Shown: positions 26,803 through 35,993, counted from the first letter of the stretch. The stretch is DNA of 64,000 nt from Actibacterium sp. MT2.3-13A (GCF_018139985.1 NZ_JAGSOU010000007.1:62001-126000), one strand, 5' to 3'. Notes: a model not told the origin generated them from the letters alone. Program-made: numbers and translations.

Positions 26803-29800
26803 TCAGGTCTTGAACAGCCGGTAGATCGCCGGGATCACCAGCACCGTCAGCGCCGTCGAGGACAGCAGCCCGAACAGCAGCGAGATCGCCAGACCCTGGA
26901 AGATCGGGTCGGCCAGGATCACCACCGCGCCGATCATCGCTGCGATGGCGGTCAGCAGGATCGGCTTGAACCGGGTCGCCCCGGCCTCGATCAGGATGTC
27001 AACGGTCACCCGGCGCTCGGGGTCGGCGTGGCGGATGAAATCAACCAGCAGGATCGAGTTCCGCACGATGATCCCCGCCAGCGCGATGAAGCCGATCATC
27101 GACGTCGCCGAGAACGGCGCGTCGAACAGCCAGTGCCCGGCCATGATGCCGAGGAAGGTCAGCGGCACCGGCGTCAGGATCACCAGCGGCAGGCGGAAAC
27201 TGCCGAACTGCGCCACGACGAGGATGTAGATCCCCAGCAGCGCCACGCCGAAGGCCGCGCCCATGTCGCGGAAGGTGACCCAGGTTACCTCCCATTCGCC
27301 GTCCCACAGCAGCACCGGCTCTTCGGTGGTGACGGGCTGGCCGTGCAGTTTGACCTGGGGCTTCAGCCCCTCGTCCCATTCCATCGCGTCCAGCCGGTCA
27401 GCCACCGCCAGCATGCCGTAGAGCGGCGCCTCGAATTCGCCGGCCAGTTCGCCCGTGACCATGATCACGTCATAGCCGTTGTGGCGGAAAATCGGCGCCG
27501 AGGCGCGTTCCTCGGTGACCTGCACGACATCGCCCAGCTCGACGATGCCGCGGCCGCCGGGGATGGCGTTGGCCGGCACCGGGGTCGACAGCGCGCGTTC
27601 GTCGATCACCCGGTCGCCGCGTTCGCGGGCGACCACGATCGGGATCGGCCGGCGGCCCTTGCCGCGGTGGGAATAGCCCACCGTGGTCGCGCCGTTCAGC
27701 AGGCGCAGCGTCTGTAGCGCGTCGCTTTCCTGGACGCGGAAGAAATCCATGTCGCTGGCGGAAAGCTCGGCGCGCAGGCGGCGCGGCTGGGTGCCGTAAT
27801 TGTCGTCCACGTCGACGACGAAGGGCACGTCCTCGAACGCGGCGCGGACCTTGGCCGCGACCTGCCGCCGTGTCTCGGCGTCGGGGCCGTAGATCTCGGC
27901 CAGCAGGGTCGAGATCACCGGCGGGCCCGGCGGCGGCTCGACCACCTTCAGGACGGTGCCCTTGGGGATGTCCAGCTCACGCAGGCGCTCGCGCAGCTCC
28001 AGCGCGATATCGTGGCTGGTGCGCTCGCGCTCTCCCTTGGGGGTGAGGTTGAGCTGCACCTCGCCCATCTCCGGGCTCTGGCGCAGGTAGTAGTGGCGCA
28101 CCAGCCCGTTGAAGTTGAACGGCGCCGCGGTGCCGGCGTGGGTCTGCGCCGAGATCACCTCAGGCAGATCCAGCGCCAGCCGCGCGGCCGCCTGCGCCAC
28201 GGCATCGGTCGCCTCGACCGAGGCGCCCTCGGGCAGGTCGATCACCACCGCCAGTTCCGACTTGTTGTCGAAGGGCAGCAGCTTGACCGTCACGTCGCGG
28301 GTGTAGAGCGCCGCCAGAGAGCCGAAGGACAGCACCACCACGACCAGCAGGAACAGCCCCGACATCGCCTTGCTGCGCAGAATCGGGCGGGCCATGGCGG
28401 CATAGAACCGTCCCATCGGGCTGAAATGCTTGTGCCCGCCATAGACGTCCTCGTCGCCGTGGCCCGACATGTCCTTTCTGCCGGCGATCTTCACCATCAG
28501 CCAGGGCGTGATGATCACCGCCACGAAGAAGGAGAAGATCATCGCGGCCGAGGCATTGGCCGGGATCGGGCTCATGTAGGGGCCCATCAGCCCCGACACG
28601 AACAGCATCGGCAACAGCGCCACCACCACCGTCAGCGTGGCCACGATGGTGGGGTTGCCGACCTCGGCCACCGCGGCCACCGCCGCCTCCTGCGGGCCCT
28701 GGCCCTTGCGCTTCAGGCCCCAGTGGCGGGCGATGTTCTCGATCACCACGATGGCGTCATCGACCAGGATCCCGATCGAGAAGATCAGCGCGAACAGCGA
28801 CACCCGGTTCAGCGTGTAGCCCATGATATGCGCGGCGAACAGCGTCAGCAGGATGGTCACCGGGATGACGAGGGCGACCACCACCGCCTCGCGCCAGCCG
28901 ATGGTCAGCAGCACCAGCGCCACGATGGAGATCGTGGCGAGGGCAAGGTGGAACAGCAGCTCGTTGGCCTTTTCGTTGGCCGTCTCGCCATAGTCGCGGG
29001 TGATCTCGACGGCGACGCTGTGCGGGATCAGCCCGCCCTCCATCGCCTCGACCCGGTGCAGGATCTCCTCGGCCACGGTGACGGCATTGGCGCCGGCGCG
29101 CTTGGCCAGGGCCAGCGTCACCGCCGGGCGGCGCGAGATGGCGCCGTCCGCGCCCTGCGTCAGGGTCGCGACATGTTCCTCATCGAGGTCGGAGACGAAT
29201 TCCACGTCCGCCACGTCGCGCACATAGACGGTGCGCCCGTCGCGCGCGGTCAGCTCCAGATTGCCGATCTCGGCGGCGGTGGAGAGGGTCTTGCCGATGA
29301 CCAGCCCGATCTGTTCGCCGCCGTCGCGCACGTTGCCCGCGGGGGCGGCGCTGTTGGCGCCCTGCACCTTGGCGGCCAGCTGTTGCAGCGTCACGCCGTA
29401 AAGCGCCAGCCGCTCGGGGTCGGGCGCGATCCGCAGCGCGTCCTCGGTGCCGCCGACGACATAGGTCAGGCCGACATCGGGGATGCGCGAGAGCTGCGCC
29501 TCGACCTCGCGGGCGATGCGCGTGAGGTCGGCGGCGGTGACCGCGTCCTGCCCCGGGGCGGGCGCGAATGTCAGCGACACGATTGCCACGTCGTCGATGC
29601 CGCGGCCCACCACCAGCGGCTGGGGGATGCCCACCGGGATGCGGTCAAGATTGGCCAGGATCTTGTCGCGCACCCGCAGGATGGCGGTATCGGCCGAGAC
29701 GCCGACCTCAAAGCGGGCGGTGACCATCACCCGGTCGTCGCGGGTGTCGGAATAGACATGTTCGACCTGATCGATGCCCTTGACGATGGTCTCCAGCGGC

Positions 29801-30036
29801 TCGGTGATCAGTTTCAGCGCGTCCTCGGCGGCCAGGCCATCTGCATTGACGTGGATGTCCACCAGCGGGACCGAGATCTGCGGCTCCTCCTCGCGGGGCA
29901 GGCTGATCAGCGCGATCAGTCCCACCGCCAGCGAGGCCATCAGCAGCAGCGGCGTCAGCGGCGAGGCGATGAAGGCCCGGGTCAGGCGCCCTGCGATGCC
30001 CAGCGCGCCGTTGGGGGTCTGGTTGTCGTCACTCAT
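26803..30036 (-). CDS. RND-family efflux pump, inner-membrane transporter (HAE1/AcrB-like)
   Basis: A 1077-residue resistance-nodulation-division transporter with 12 predicted helices and two large periplasmic loops. SLPREEEPQISVPLVDI after TM1 and the TM4 proton-relay pair D426-D427 (GILVDDAIVVIENIARH) are hallmarks of proton-driven HAE1-type pumps. It forms an operon with the adaptor gene at 30029 (eight-base overlap). No outer-membrane factor is encoded here, so a TolC-like protein elsewhere must complete the tripartite system. Substrate unknown. Confidence 0.9.
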   Translation of the reverse strand: MSDDNQTPNGALGIAGRLTRAFIASPLTPLLLMASLAVGLIALISLPREEEPQISVPLVDIHVNADGLAAEDALKLITEPLETIVKGIDQVEHVYSDTRDDRVMVTARFEVGVSADTAILRVRDKILANLDRIPVGIPQPLVVGRGIDDVAIVSLTFAPAPGQDAVTAADLTRIAREVEAQLSRIPDVGLTYVVGGTEDALRIAPDPERLALYGVTLQQLAAKVQGANSAAPAGNVRDGGEQIGLVIGKTLSTAAEIGNLELTARDGRTVYVRDVADVEFVSDLDEEHVATLTQGADGAISRRPAVTLALAKRAGANAVTVAEEILHRVEAMEGGLIPHSVAVEITRDYGETANEKANELLFHLALATISIVALVLLTIGWREAVVVALVIPVTILLTLFAAHIMGYTLNRVSLFALIFSIGILVDDAIVVIENIARHWGLKRKGQGPQEAAVAAVAEVGNPTIVATLTVVVALLPMLFVSGLMGPYMSPIPANASAAMIFSFFVAVIITPWLMVKIAGRKDMSGHGDEDVYGGHKHFSPMGRFYAAMARPILRSKAMSGLFLLVVVVLSFGSLAALYTRDVTVKLLPFDNKSELAVVIDLPEGASVEATDAVAQAAARLALDLPEVISAQTHAGTAAPFNFNGLVRHYYLRQSPEMGEVQLNLTPKGERERTSHDIALELRERLRELDIPKGTVLKVVEPPPGPPVISTLLAEIYGPDAETRRQVAAKVRAAFEDVPFVVDVDDNYGTQPRRLRAELSASDMDFFRVQESDALQTLRLLNGATTVGYSHRGKGRRPIPIVVARERGDRVIDERALSTPVPANAIPGGRGIVELGDVVQVTEERASAPIFRHNGYDVIMVTGELAGEFEAPLYGMLAVADRLDAMEWDEGLKPQVKLHGQPVTTEEPVLLWDGEWEVTWVTFRDMGAAFGVALLGIYILVVAQFGSFRLPLVILTPVPLTFLGIMAGHWLFDAPFSATSMIGFIALAGIIVRNSILLVDFIRHADPERRVTVDILIEAGATRFKPILLTAIAAMIGAVVILADPIFQGLAISLLFGLLSSTALTVLVIPAIYRLFKT

Positions 30037-31012
30037 GGCCCAGCACCACCCGGTCGCCGACCGCCAGCCCGGTCAGGATCTCGCGCCAGGGCGCGCCCTC
30101 GACCATCACGGTCCCGCCGGGCACCACCGCCCGGCCCAGTGCCTCGCCGGTGTCGGTCTCGACCTCCACGATGTCCAGGCCGCCGGCGCGCGACAGCGCC
30201 GCCTCGGGCACCAGGATCGCGTGGCGTTCGCCCACCGGCAGGCGGACCGGCAGGCGGCGCCCGACGAAGCGGCCGTCCAGCCCCTCGACCTCGACATCGG
30301 CCTGGACGCGCCCGCCCTCGATCTGCGGGTAGAGCTTGACCAGGCGGCCGGTGCGCGGCGCGGCGCTGTCGGCGAAGGCCGCGATCTGGATCGTATCGCC
30401 CTCGGCCAGGTCGCCGGCATGGCGCTCGGGCACCGCGAGGCGCAGGAACACGCCGCCGCCGCCGATCACCGCCATCGCCTCGCCCGGCGCCACGACCGAG
30501 CCGCGCGAGATCGGCACCGACAGCACCACGCCCGCCTCGGGGGCCAGCACCTCGCCCTCGGCTACCTGCTGTTCGACGATCAGCCGTTCGGATTCGAGGC
30601 TGCGGATGTTGCCTTCGACCACATCGACCTGGGTCTGGAGCTGCTCCAGCCGCTGGCCGGTGACGAAGCCGCGCTCGATCAGCTGCTGGCCGCGCGCCAG
30701 ATCGGCCTGCGCGGTCTCCAGCTGCGCCTTCAGCGCCTCCAGCCGCGCGTCGATGGAATCGAGCTGAAAGGCCAGCTTGTCGTCCTCGACCACGGCGATG
30801 CGCGCCCCGGCCGCGACCCGGTCGCCCTCGGTCACCTCCAGCGTGACGATGGTGCCCCCGATGCGGGCGCGGGCCGGCACGCGGTCCCGGGTCTCGACCT
30901 CGCCATAGACCGATTTCCATTCGGTGATCGGCTGCGCGGTGACGGTCAGTGTCTCGGCCTGCGCGCCCTGGGCGGCGAGCAGGACGATGATCGCGGTGAT
31001 GGCCGCTCGCAT
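30029..31012 (-). CDS. RND efflux periplasmic adaptor (membrane fusion protein)
   Basis: A 327-residue adaptor with a Sec signal peptide (about residues 1-19, ending AQGAQA). A lipoyl-type half-motif (ARIGGTIVTLEVTEGDRVAAGARIAVVE), a coiled-coil hairpin (about 75-140), the second lipoyl half (LAPEAGVVLSVPISRGSVVAPGEA) and beta-barrel domains follow. It links the inner-membrane pump to an outer-membrane channel. First gene of the leftward pump operon. Its upstream gap carries an FNR/FixK-like box and a possible promoter (TTGAGA 31076-31081, TATACT 31055-31060, minus strand). Confidence 0.88.
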   Translation of the reverse strand: MRAAITAIIVLLAAQGAQAETLTVTAQPITEWKSVYGEVETRDRVPARARIGGTIVTLEVTEGDRVAAGARIAVVEDDKLAFQLDSIDARLEALKAQLETAQADLARGQQLIERGFVTGQRLEQLQTQVDVVEGNIRSLESERLIVEQQVAEGEVLAPEAGVVLSVPISRGSVVAPGEAMAVIGGGGVFLRLAVPERHAGDLAEGDTIQIAAFADSAAPRTGRLVKLYPQIEGGRVQADVEVEGLDGRFVGRRLPVRLPVGERHAILVPEAALSRAGGLDIVEVETDTGEALGRAVVPGGTVMVEGAPWREILTGLAVGDRVVLGHE

Positions 31013-31054
31013 GTCCTTGGTCCTTTTTCTGTTCCCGGATGGGGCAATCGCTTC

Positions 31055-31081
31055 AGTATACCGCTACAGCACCTGTCTCAA
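31055..31081 (-). promoter_or_regulatory. Candidate promoter of the RND pump operon
   Basis: On the minus strand TTGAGA (31076-31081) and TATACT (31055-31060) are 15 bp apart, just downstream of the FNR/FixK-like box at 31088-31101. That box would then be centred near -47, slightly off the class II position. Confidence 0.4.
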
Positions 31082-31087
31082 ACAGCA

Positions 31088-31101
31088 TTGATCGAAGTCA
31101 A
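31088..31101. promoter_or_regulatory. FNR/FixK-type box between RND operon and capA-like gene
   Basis: TTGATCGAAGTCAA matches the FixK/anaerobox pattern TTGAT-N4-GTCAA exactly. It lies in the 139-bp divergent gap and could serve either the efflux operon or the capA-like gene. It is one of four such boxes within 4.9 kb. Confidence 0.6.
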
Positions 31102-31151
31102 TTTTTCTGGCCGACTGGGCAAAGACGGCGCGATGATCGCAGGAGGGCGCC

Positions 31152-32285
31152 ATGAAAAGCGACGGTCGGGACCCGGCCGCGGGGCTGCGGATCTTCCTCG
31201 CGGGGGACGTGATGACGGGGCGCGGGATCGACCAGATCCTGCCCCATCCGGGGGATCCCCGCCTTTACGAAGGCTGGGTCACATCGGCCGAGGATTACGT
31301 CCGGCTGGCCGAACGGGTCAGCGGTCCGATCCCCCGCCGGGCGCCCTTCGCCTATGTCTGGGGGGCGCTGTTGGCGGATCTCGCCGCGCGCGGCTGCGAC
31401 CTGCGGATCGTCAATCTCGAGACCGCGATCACCCGCGCCGGCGCGCCCTGGCCGAAGGCGATCAACTACCGCATGTCGCCCGAGAACGCGGGGGTTCTGG
31501 GGGCCGCGGACCTTGATGCCTGCACGCTGGCCAACAACCATGTGCTGGACTGGGGCGAGGCCGGGCTGGTGGAGACGCTGGAGGTGCTGGAGCGCGCCGG
31601 GATCGGCCAGGCCGGAGCCGGGCGCACCGCGCCCGAGGCCGAGGCGCCGCTGGTGCTGGAGGTGGCGGGCAAGGGCCGGGCGCTGGTCGCGGCGCTGGGC
31701 AGCGGGACCAGCGGCGTGCCCCGCGACTGGCAGGCCGGGGACGACCGGCCGGGGGTGGCGCTGCTGCCCGATGACCCGGACGCGGCGGCGGCCTTGCTGC
31801 GCGCGCGGGTGGCGCCGCTGCGACGGCCCGGCGACCTGCTTATCCTGTCGGTGCATTGGGGGGCGAACTGGGGCTTCGACGTGCCCTTCCGCCAACGCGA
31901 GATGGCGCGGGCGCTGATCGATCGGGCCGGGGTGGATCTGGTCTTCGGCCATTCCTCGCATCACCCCAAGGGGATCGAGCTCTACCGAGGCAAGCTGATC
32001 GTCTACGGCGCGGGCGACCTGATCAACGATTACGAGGGGATCGGCGGGCAGGAGGGGTATCGCCCCGATTTGGGGCTGGCCTATGTCGCCGATCTCGACC
32101 CGGCCACGGGGCGGCTTGCGGGGCTGGAAATGCTGCCCTATCGCCGCCGCGCCTTCCGGCTGACCCGCGCCGGGGCCGAGGACGTGGACTGGCTGGCGCA
32201 CATGCTGCGGCGCGACAGCCTGCCGGGCGACGCGGCGATCAACCGGCAGCCGTCGGGGTCGCTGTCCGTCGATATCGGGGGGTGA
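31152..32285 (+). CDS. CapA/PgsA-family metallophosphatase-like protein
   Basis: A 377-residue protein of the CapA family (calcineurin-like fold). LRIFLAGDVMTGRGID near the N-terminus, LRIVNLETAIT, TLANNHVLDWGEAGLVETL, ILSVHWGANWGF and DLVFGHSSHHPKGIE are the family's metal-binding motifs in order. No signal peptide is evident, unlike poly-gamma-glutamate CapA, so a cytoplasmic phosphoesterase role is more likely than capsule synthesis. RBS AGGAGGG precedes the ATG. The gene converges on the alpha/beta hydrolase with a six-base gap. Confidence 0.82.
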   Translation: MKSDGRDPAAGLRIFLAGDVMTGRGIDQILPHPGDPRLYEGWVTSAEDYVRLAERVSGPIPRRAPFAYVWGALLADLAARGCDLRIVNLETAITRAGAPWPKAINYRMSPENAGVLGAADLDACTLANNHVLDWGEAGLVETLEVLERAGIGQAGAGRTAPEAEAPLVLEVAGKGRALVAALGSGTSGVPRDWQAGDDRPGVALLPDDPDAAAALLRARVAPLRRPGDLLILSVHWGANWGFDVPFRQREMARALIDRAGVDLVFGHSSHHPKGIELYRGKLIVYGAGDLINDYEGIGGQEGYRPDLGLAYVADLDPATGRLAGLEMLPYRRRAFRLTRAGAEDVDWLAHMLRRDSLPGDAAINRQPSGSLSVDIGG

Positions 32286-32291
32286 CGCGCC

Positions 32292-32948
32292 TCAGCCCCT
32301 TGCGGCGGCGCGGAAGTGCTCAGTGAACCAGTCGCCGGCCAGTTCCACCACCCGGTCCAGCGTGCCGGGCTCCTCGAACAGGTGTGTGGCGCCGGGGACG
32401 ATCTCCAGCCGGTGCGCGCAGGTCATTTCGCCGGCGGCGGCCTCGTTCATCTCGATCACGGGATGATCGAGCCCGCCCACGATCAGCAGCACCGGCGCGC
32501 GCACCCGCGGCAGTTCGTCGCCGGCCATGTCGGCCCGTCCCCCGCGCGAGACGACGGCGTCGATCCGCTCGGGCGCGCGGGCGGCGGCGACCAGCGCCGC
32601 GGCGGCGCCGGTGCTGGCGCCGAAAAGCCCGACCGGAAGCGCCCCCAGACCCGGCTGGTCCTGCGCCCAGTCCAGCGCCTCCAGCAGGCGGACGCTGAGC
32701 AGCGGGATGTCGAAGACATTGGCGCGGTCGGCGGCCTCTTCGATGGTCAGAAGGTCGAACAGCAGCGTGGCGATGCCGCGCTGGCCCAGCGCCTCGGCCA
32801 CCCGGTTGTTGCGCGGGCTCAGGTGGCTGCTGCCCGCGCCATGGGCGAAGATGGCCAGCCCGATCGGCCCGGCGGGCCGCCGCAGGATCCCTTCGAGCCG
32901 CTTGTTCCCGATCCAGACGATCCGTTTTTCTTCGGCTTTGTCTGACAT
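32292..32948 (-). CDS. Alpha/beta hydrolase (dienelactone-hydrolase-like)
   Basis: A 218-residue alpha/beta hydrolase. The nucleophile elbow is GLFGASTGAAAAL (serine near residue 111), with candidate acid D in LLIVGGLDHPVIEM and histidine in VPGATHLFEEPGTLD. Oxyanion region is FAHGAGSSHLSPRN. Proteins of this kind are often fused to or located beside phosphoribosyltransferases in stress loci, which is not the case here. Substrate unknown. Its start lies 72 bp from an FNR/FixK-like box, and a CATCCT element 22 bp below the box suits a class II promoter. Confidence 0.8.
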   Translation of the reverse strand: MSDKAEEKRIVWIGNKRLEGILRRPAGPIGLAIFAHGAGSSHLSPRNNRVAEALGQRGIATLLFDLLTIEEAADRANVFDIPLLSVRLLEALDWAQDQPGLGALPVGLFGASTGAAAALVAAARAPERIDAVVSRGGRADMAGDELPRVRAPVLLIVGGLDHPVIEMNEAAAGEMTCAHRLEIVPGATHLFEEPGTLDRVVELAGDWFTEHFRAAARG

Positions 32949-33019
32949 TGTCTGCTCCTTCTTCGCGTGGTCCCGGCACCGGGACAGGTCAAGGATGCCG
33001 CATCCTGCGGCGCCGCACT

Positions 33020-33033
33020 TTGATGCGGGTCAA
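33020..33033. promoter_or_regulatory. FNR/FixK-type box between hydrolase and DNA glycosylase genes
   Basis: TTGATGCGGGTCAA fits TTGAT-N4-GTCAA exactly, in the 146-bp divergent gap. Reading toward the hydrolase, CATCCT (32992-32997) begins 22 bp after the box, the spacing of FNR class II activated promoters. The rightward glycosylase gene shows no equivalent -10. Confidence 0.62.
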
Positions 33034-33094
33034 CACGCGGCGGGGCGTTCCGTGTCAGGCTGCCGCCACGGATCGCAGGATGCGGGGAGGGGGC

Positions 33095-33889
33095 ATGCCG
33101 GAACTGCCCGAGGTCGAGGTCTTCCGCCGCGAATTCGCCGCGCGGGGGCTGGGGAAAATGATCGAGGGGGTGCATCTGATTGCACCGCGCAGCCTGCGCG
33201 GTGCGACCGGGGAGGCGTTGCGCGCGGCGCTGGAGGGGGATCGCTTCGCCGGGGTGGCCCGGCACGGCAAGATCCTGTTCGCCCGGACGGCGCGGGGGCC
33301 GACGCTGGTGATCCATTTCGGCATGACCGGCGCGCTGCGGTTCTGCGCGGCCGGACAGGCGGCGCCCAAGGGCGCCCTGCTGGGGCTGACCTTCGCCGGC
33401 GGGCCGCTCTGCGCCGTCGTCAGCCAGCGCAGGCTCGGCTGGCTGGAGCTGACCGATGACAGGCTGGCCTACCTGCGGGAGCGCGGCATCGGGCCGGATG
33501 CCCTGTCGCTGTCGGCACGCGATTTCGCGGAGCGGATCGGCGCCGGCCGGGGCAGCCTGAAGACCGCGCTGATGGACCAGTCCAAGATTGCCGGGATCGG
33601 CAATGTCTATTCCGACGAGATCCTGTTCCGCGCCGGGCTCGCGCCGCGCAGCAAGGGGCGTGATCTGAGCCGCGAAGGGCTGGAGGCCCTCCATCGCACC
33701 CTGCGCGCGGTGCTGGAAGGGGCGGTGGGCATCCTCGCCTCCGGCGCGGAGCTGCCTCCCGACTGGCTGGCGCGGCACCGCGAGGCGGGCGCGGCCTGCC
33801 CGCGCTGCGGACGCCCGTTGCGGCGCGAGAGGATCGGCGGGCGCAGCGCCTATTCCTGTCCGCGCTGCCAGAGGGGCGGCGCAGGGTGA
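33095..33889 (+). CDS. Fpg/Nei-family DNA glycosylase/AP lyase
   Basis: A 264-residue base-excision repair enzyme. The catalytic N-terminal Pro-Glu (MPELPEVEVFRRE) is intact. QSKIAGIGNVYSDEILFRAGL is the helix-two-turn-helix, and the C-terminal zinc finger contains four cysteines (CPRCGRPL and SCPRCQ). It should remove oxidised purines or pyrimidines. It differs enough from canonical MutM that 8-oxoguanine preference is not certain. ATG 33095 follows GGGGAGGGGG. This is probably an accessory glycosylase within the stress island. Confidence 0.87.
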   Translation: MPELPEVEVFRREFAARGLGKMIEGVHLIAPRSLRGATGEALRAALEGDRFAGVARHGKILFARTARGPTLVIHFGMTGALRFCAAGQAAPKGALLGLTFAGGPLCAVVSQRRLGWLELTDDRLAYLRERGIGPDALSLSARDFAERIGAGRGSLKTALMDQSKIAGIGNVYSDEILFRAGLAPRSKGRDLSREGLEALHRTLRAVLEGAVGILASGAELPPDWLARHREAGAACPRCGRPLRRERIGGRSAYSCPRCQRGGAG

Positions 33890-33909
33890 ACGGGCAGGGG
33901 CCCGCGCGC

Positions 33910-35823
33910 TCAGTGTCGCTCCGGACCCACGCGCGGCACCCGGGCGGGATCCTCGGGCGGTGCGGGGCGGGGCGCGGTGCTGCCTGCGGGATCGAGCAGC
34001 CGGCGGATCTCGTCGAAATCAAGGGTCTCCCGCGCCTCCAATTCGGCGATCAGGGCCTCGATCCCGGCCCGATGCGCGCTGAGCAGCGCCGTCGCGTCGT
34101 CCTCCGCCTGCTTGAGCAGCGCCATCACCTCCTTGTCCACCAGCGCCGCGGTGGCGTCGGCATGGTCGCGGGGCTGGGCGATGGCCTGGCCGAGAAAGGG
34201 GTGATCCTCGCTGCGGCGCAGGTCGATCGGGCCGAGCGTATCACTCATCCCCCAGCGCGCGACCATGGCACGGGCCATGCTGGTGGCCCGCCTGATGTCG
34301 TCGTCGGCGCCCGAGCTGACGGTGCCGATCAGCAGACGCTCGGCGGCCCGCCCGGCCAGCAGGATCACCAGCTGGGCGCGCAGATAGGCCTCGTCCTCGG
34401 TATGACGCTCGCTTTCGCTGAGCATGTGGGTGCCGCCCAGCGTATGCCCGCGCGGGATGATGGTGACCTTGTAGAGCGGGTCGGCGTCGGGCAAGAAATA
34501 GGCCGCCACCGTATGCCCGGCCTCGTGCACGGCCAGGCGGCGGTGTTCGTCGGGGCGGATCGCAAGCGTCCGCACGGTGCCCATCATCACCTTGTCGCGC
34601 GCCTCGTTCAGGTCGGCGCGCTCGATCAGCGCGGCGCCGCGCCGCGCGGCCGCGATCGCCGCCTCGTTCAGCAGGTTCTTCAGGTCGGCCCCGGAGAAGC
34701 CCGGCGTGCCCGCCGCCATGAGGTCGAGATCGGCGGTGTCGGCCAGCGGCAGCTTGCGGGCGTGGATGTCGAGGATGGCGCGCCGCGCCGCCTTGTCGGG
34801 CAGGTTCAGCGTGACATGCCGGTCGAACCGCCCCGGGCGCAGCAGCGCCGGGTCCAGCACGTCAGGGCGGTTGGTGGCGGCCAGCACCACCACGGCCTCG
34901 CGCTCGGCGAAGCCGTCGAGCTCGGCCAGGATCTGGTTCAGGGTCTGTTCGCGCTCGTCATGGCCACCGCCCAGGCCGGTGCCGCGGGTGCGCCCGATGC
35001 TGTCCAGTTCGTCGATGAATATGACCGAGGGGGCAGCCTTGCGCGCGGCCTCGAACATGGCGCGCACCCGGCCCGCGCCGACGCCCACGAAGATTTCGAT
35101 GAATTCCGAGCCGGAGGTCGAGAAGAAGGGCACGTCGGCCTCGCCGGCGAGTGCCTTGGCCATCAGCGTCTTGCCGGTGCCGGGCGGGCCCATCAGCAGC
35201 ACGCCGTGCGGCACCTCGGCGCCGAGCCGGTGGAAGCGGTCGGGCTCGCGCAGGAAATCGATCAGCTCCGACACCTCGCGCTTGGCCTGGTCCTGGCCCG
35301 CGACGTCGTCGAAGGTCACCCGCCGCGCCGGTTTCTGCGGCTTGGCGAATCGCCCCGACAGAAGCCCGCCGCGCGTCGGGCCCATCCCGCCCATGAGGCT
35401 GCCCATCATGCGCCGCTGCAGCCACAGGTAGAAGCCGAGCAGGACGATCCAGGGCAGCATATAGGCAAGCAGCGATCCCTCGGCGGGGGCCTCGGCGGTG
35501 ATCTCGACGCCCTGCGCTTCGAGGAGGGGCAGCAACTCGGGGTCGTTCTGGGCCGGGGTGACGGCGTTCACATATTCGGGCGCGGCGGGGTCGCTGCCGC
35601 GGCGCGTGGCGACGATCTCGTGCTCCTGCAGGGTGACCGAGGCGATCTCGCCCTCGCGGATCATCCGTTTGATCTCGCTATAGGCGACGGGCTGGCCTTG
35701 CGGCGCGGGCTCCAGCCAGAGCCCGCCGAAGGCGGTGAACAGCAGGAAGGCGGCGAGCAGCGCCCACGCCAGCCATTCCGGCCGGTCGGGGCGATTCTGA
35801 GGGTCGTCGTCGGTCTTTGGCAT
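33910..35823 (-). CDS. ftsH: FtsH-family membrane AAA+ zinc metalloprotease
   Basis: A 637-residue membrane protease. Two transmembrane helices (about residues 17-40 and 110-130) flank a small periplasmic domain. Walker A GPPGTGKT has lysine 218, VFIDELDSIGR-type Walker B and the second-region-of-homology arginines (ATNRPDVLDPALLRPGRFDRH) follow, and the zinc site is H433-E-A-G-H437. It should extract and degrade damaged membrane or cytosolic proteins. The ATG 35823 start is preferred over an upstream in-frame TTG at 35898 that falls inside a regulator box. The location suggests a second, specialised copy besides the housekeeping FtsH, which I cannot see. Confidence 0.9.
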   Translation of the reverse strand: MPKTDDDPQNRPDRPEWLAWALLAAFLLFTAFGGLWLEPAPQGQPVAYSEIKRMIREGEIASVTLQEHEIVATRRGSDPAAPEYVNAVTPAQNDPELLPLLEAQGVEITAEAPAEGSLLAYMLPWIVLLGFYLWLQRRMMGSLMGGMGPTRGGLLSGRFAKPQKPARRVTFDDVAGQDQAKREVSELIDFLREPDRFHRLGAEVPHGVLLMGPPGTGKTLMAKALAGEADVPFFSTSGSEFIEIFVGVGAGRVRAMFEAARKAAPSVIFIDELDSIGRTRGTGLGGGHDEREQTLNQILAELDGFAEREAVVVLAATNRPDVLDPALLRPGRFDRHVTLNLPDKAARRAILDIHARKLPLADTADLDLMAAGTPGFSGADLKNLLNEAAIAAARRGAALIERADLNEARDKVMMGTVRTLAIRPDEHRRLAVHEAGHTVAAYFLPDADPLYKVTIIPRGHTLGGTHMLSESERHTEDEAYLRAQLVILLAGRAAERLLIGTVSSGADDDIRRATSMARAMVARWGMSDTLGPIDLRRSEDHPFLGQAIAQPRDHADATAALVDKEVMALLKQAEDDATALLSAHRAGIEALIAELEARETLDFDEIRRLLDPAGSTAPRPAPPEDPARVPRVGPERH

Positions 35824-35884
35824 GATTGGGCGCCCGTTGTCGGTTTCGTCGGGGGCAGGGTCGCGCGTCGCGCGCCACGCGTCG

Positions 35885-35898
35885 TTGACCGATGTCAA
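35885..35898. promoter_or_regulatory. FNR/FixK-type box upstream of ftsH
   Basis: TTGACCGATGTCAA is a perfect TTGAC-N4-GTCAA palindrome, 62 bp before the ftsH ATG and 33 bp from the next box. TTGAC half-sites are accepted by FixK-like members of the Crp/Fnr family. Confidence 0.6.
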
Positions 35899-35927
35899 TC
35901 TCGGCCGCGTGGGCGGCGCGGGGCCGT

Positions 35928-35947
35928 GGGTTGATCGGGATCAACCC
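35928..35947. promoter_or_regulatory. FNR consensus box within a 20-bp palindrome upstream of the PCMT/EreA fusion gene
   Basis: GGGTTGATCGGGATCAACCC is a near-perfect 20-bp palindrome (9+2+9) whose core TTGAT-CGGG-ATCAA (35931-35944) equals the FNR/FnrL consensus. It lies 47 bp upstream of the ATG at 35994, with TGATACC (35963-35969) as a possible -10 about 20 bp below it, in the range for FNR activation. Confidence 0.72.
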
Positions 35948-35993
35948 AATGCGCGCAAGCTGTGATACCCTGCGGGAGCAGGGAGGAAGAGCA

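Noticed and set aside
28012-30339. Rightward open frame of about 775 codons opposite the RND pump
   Set aside because: Antisense to a well-supported transporter; His/Gln/Arg-rich low-complexity translation.
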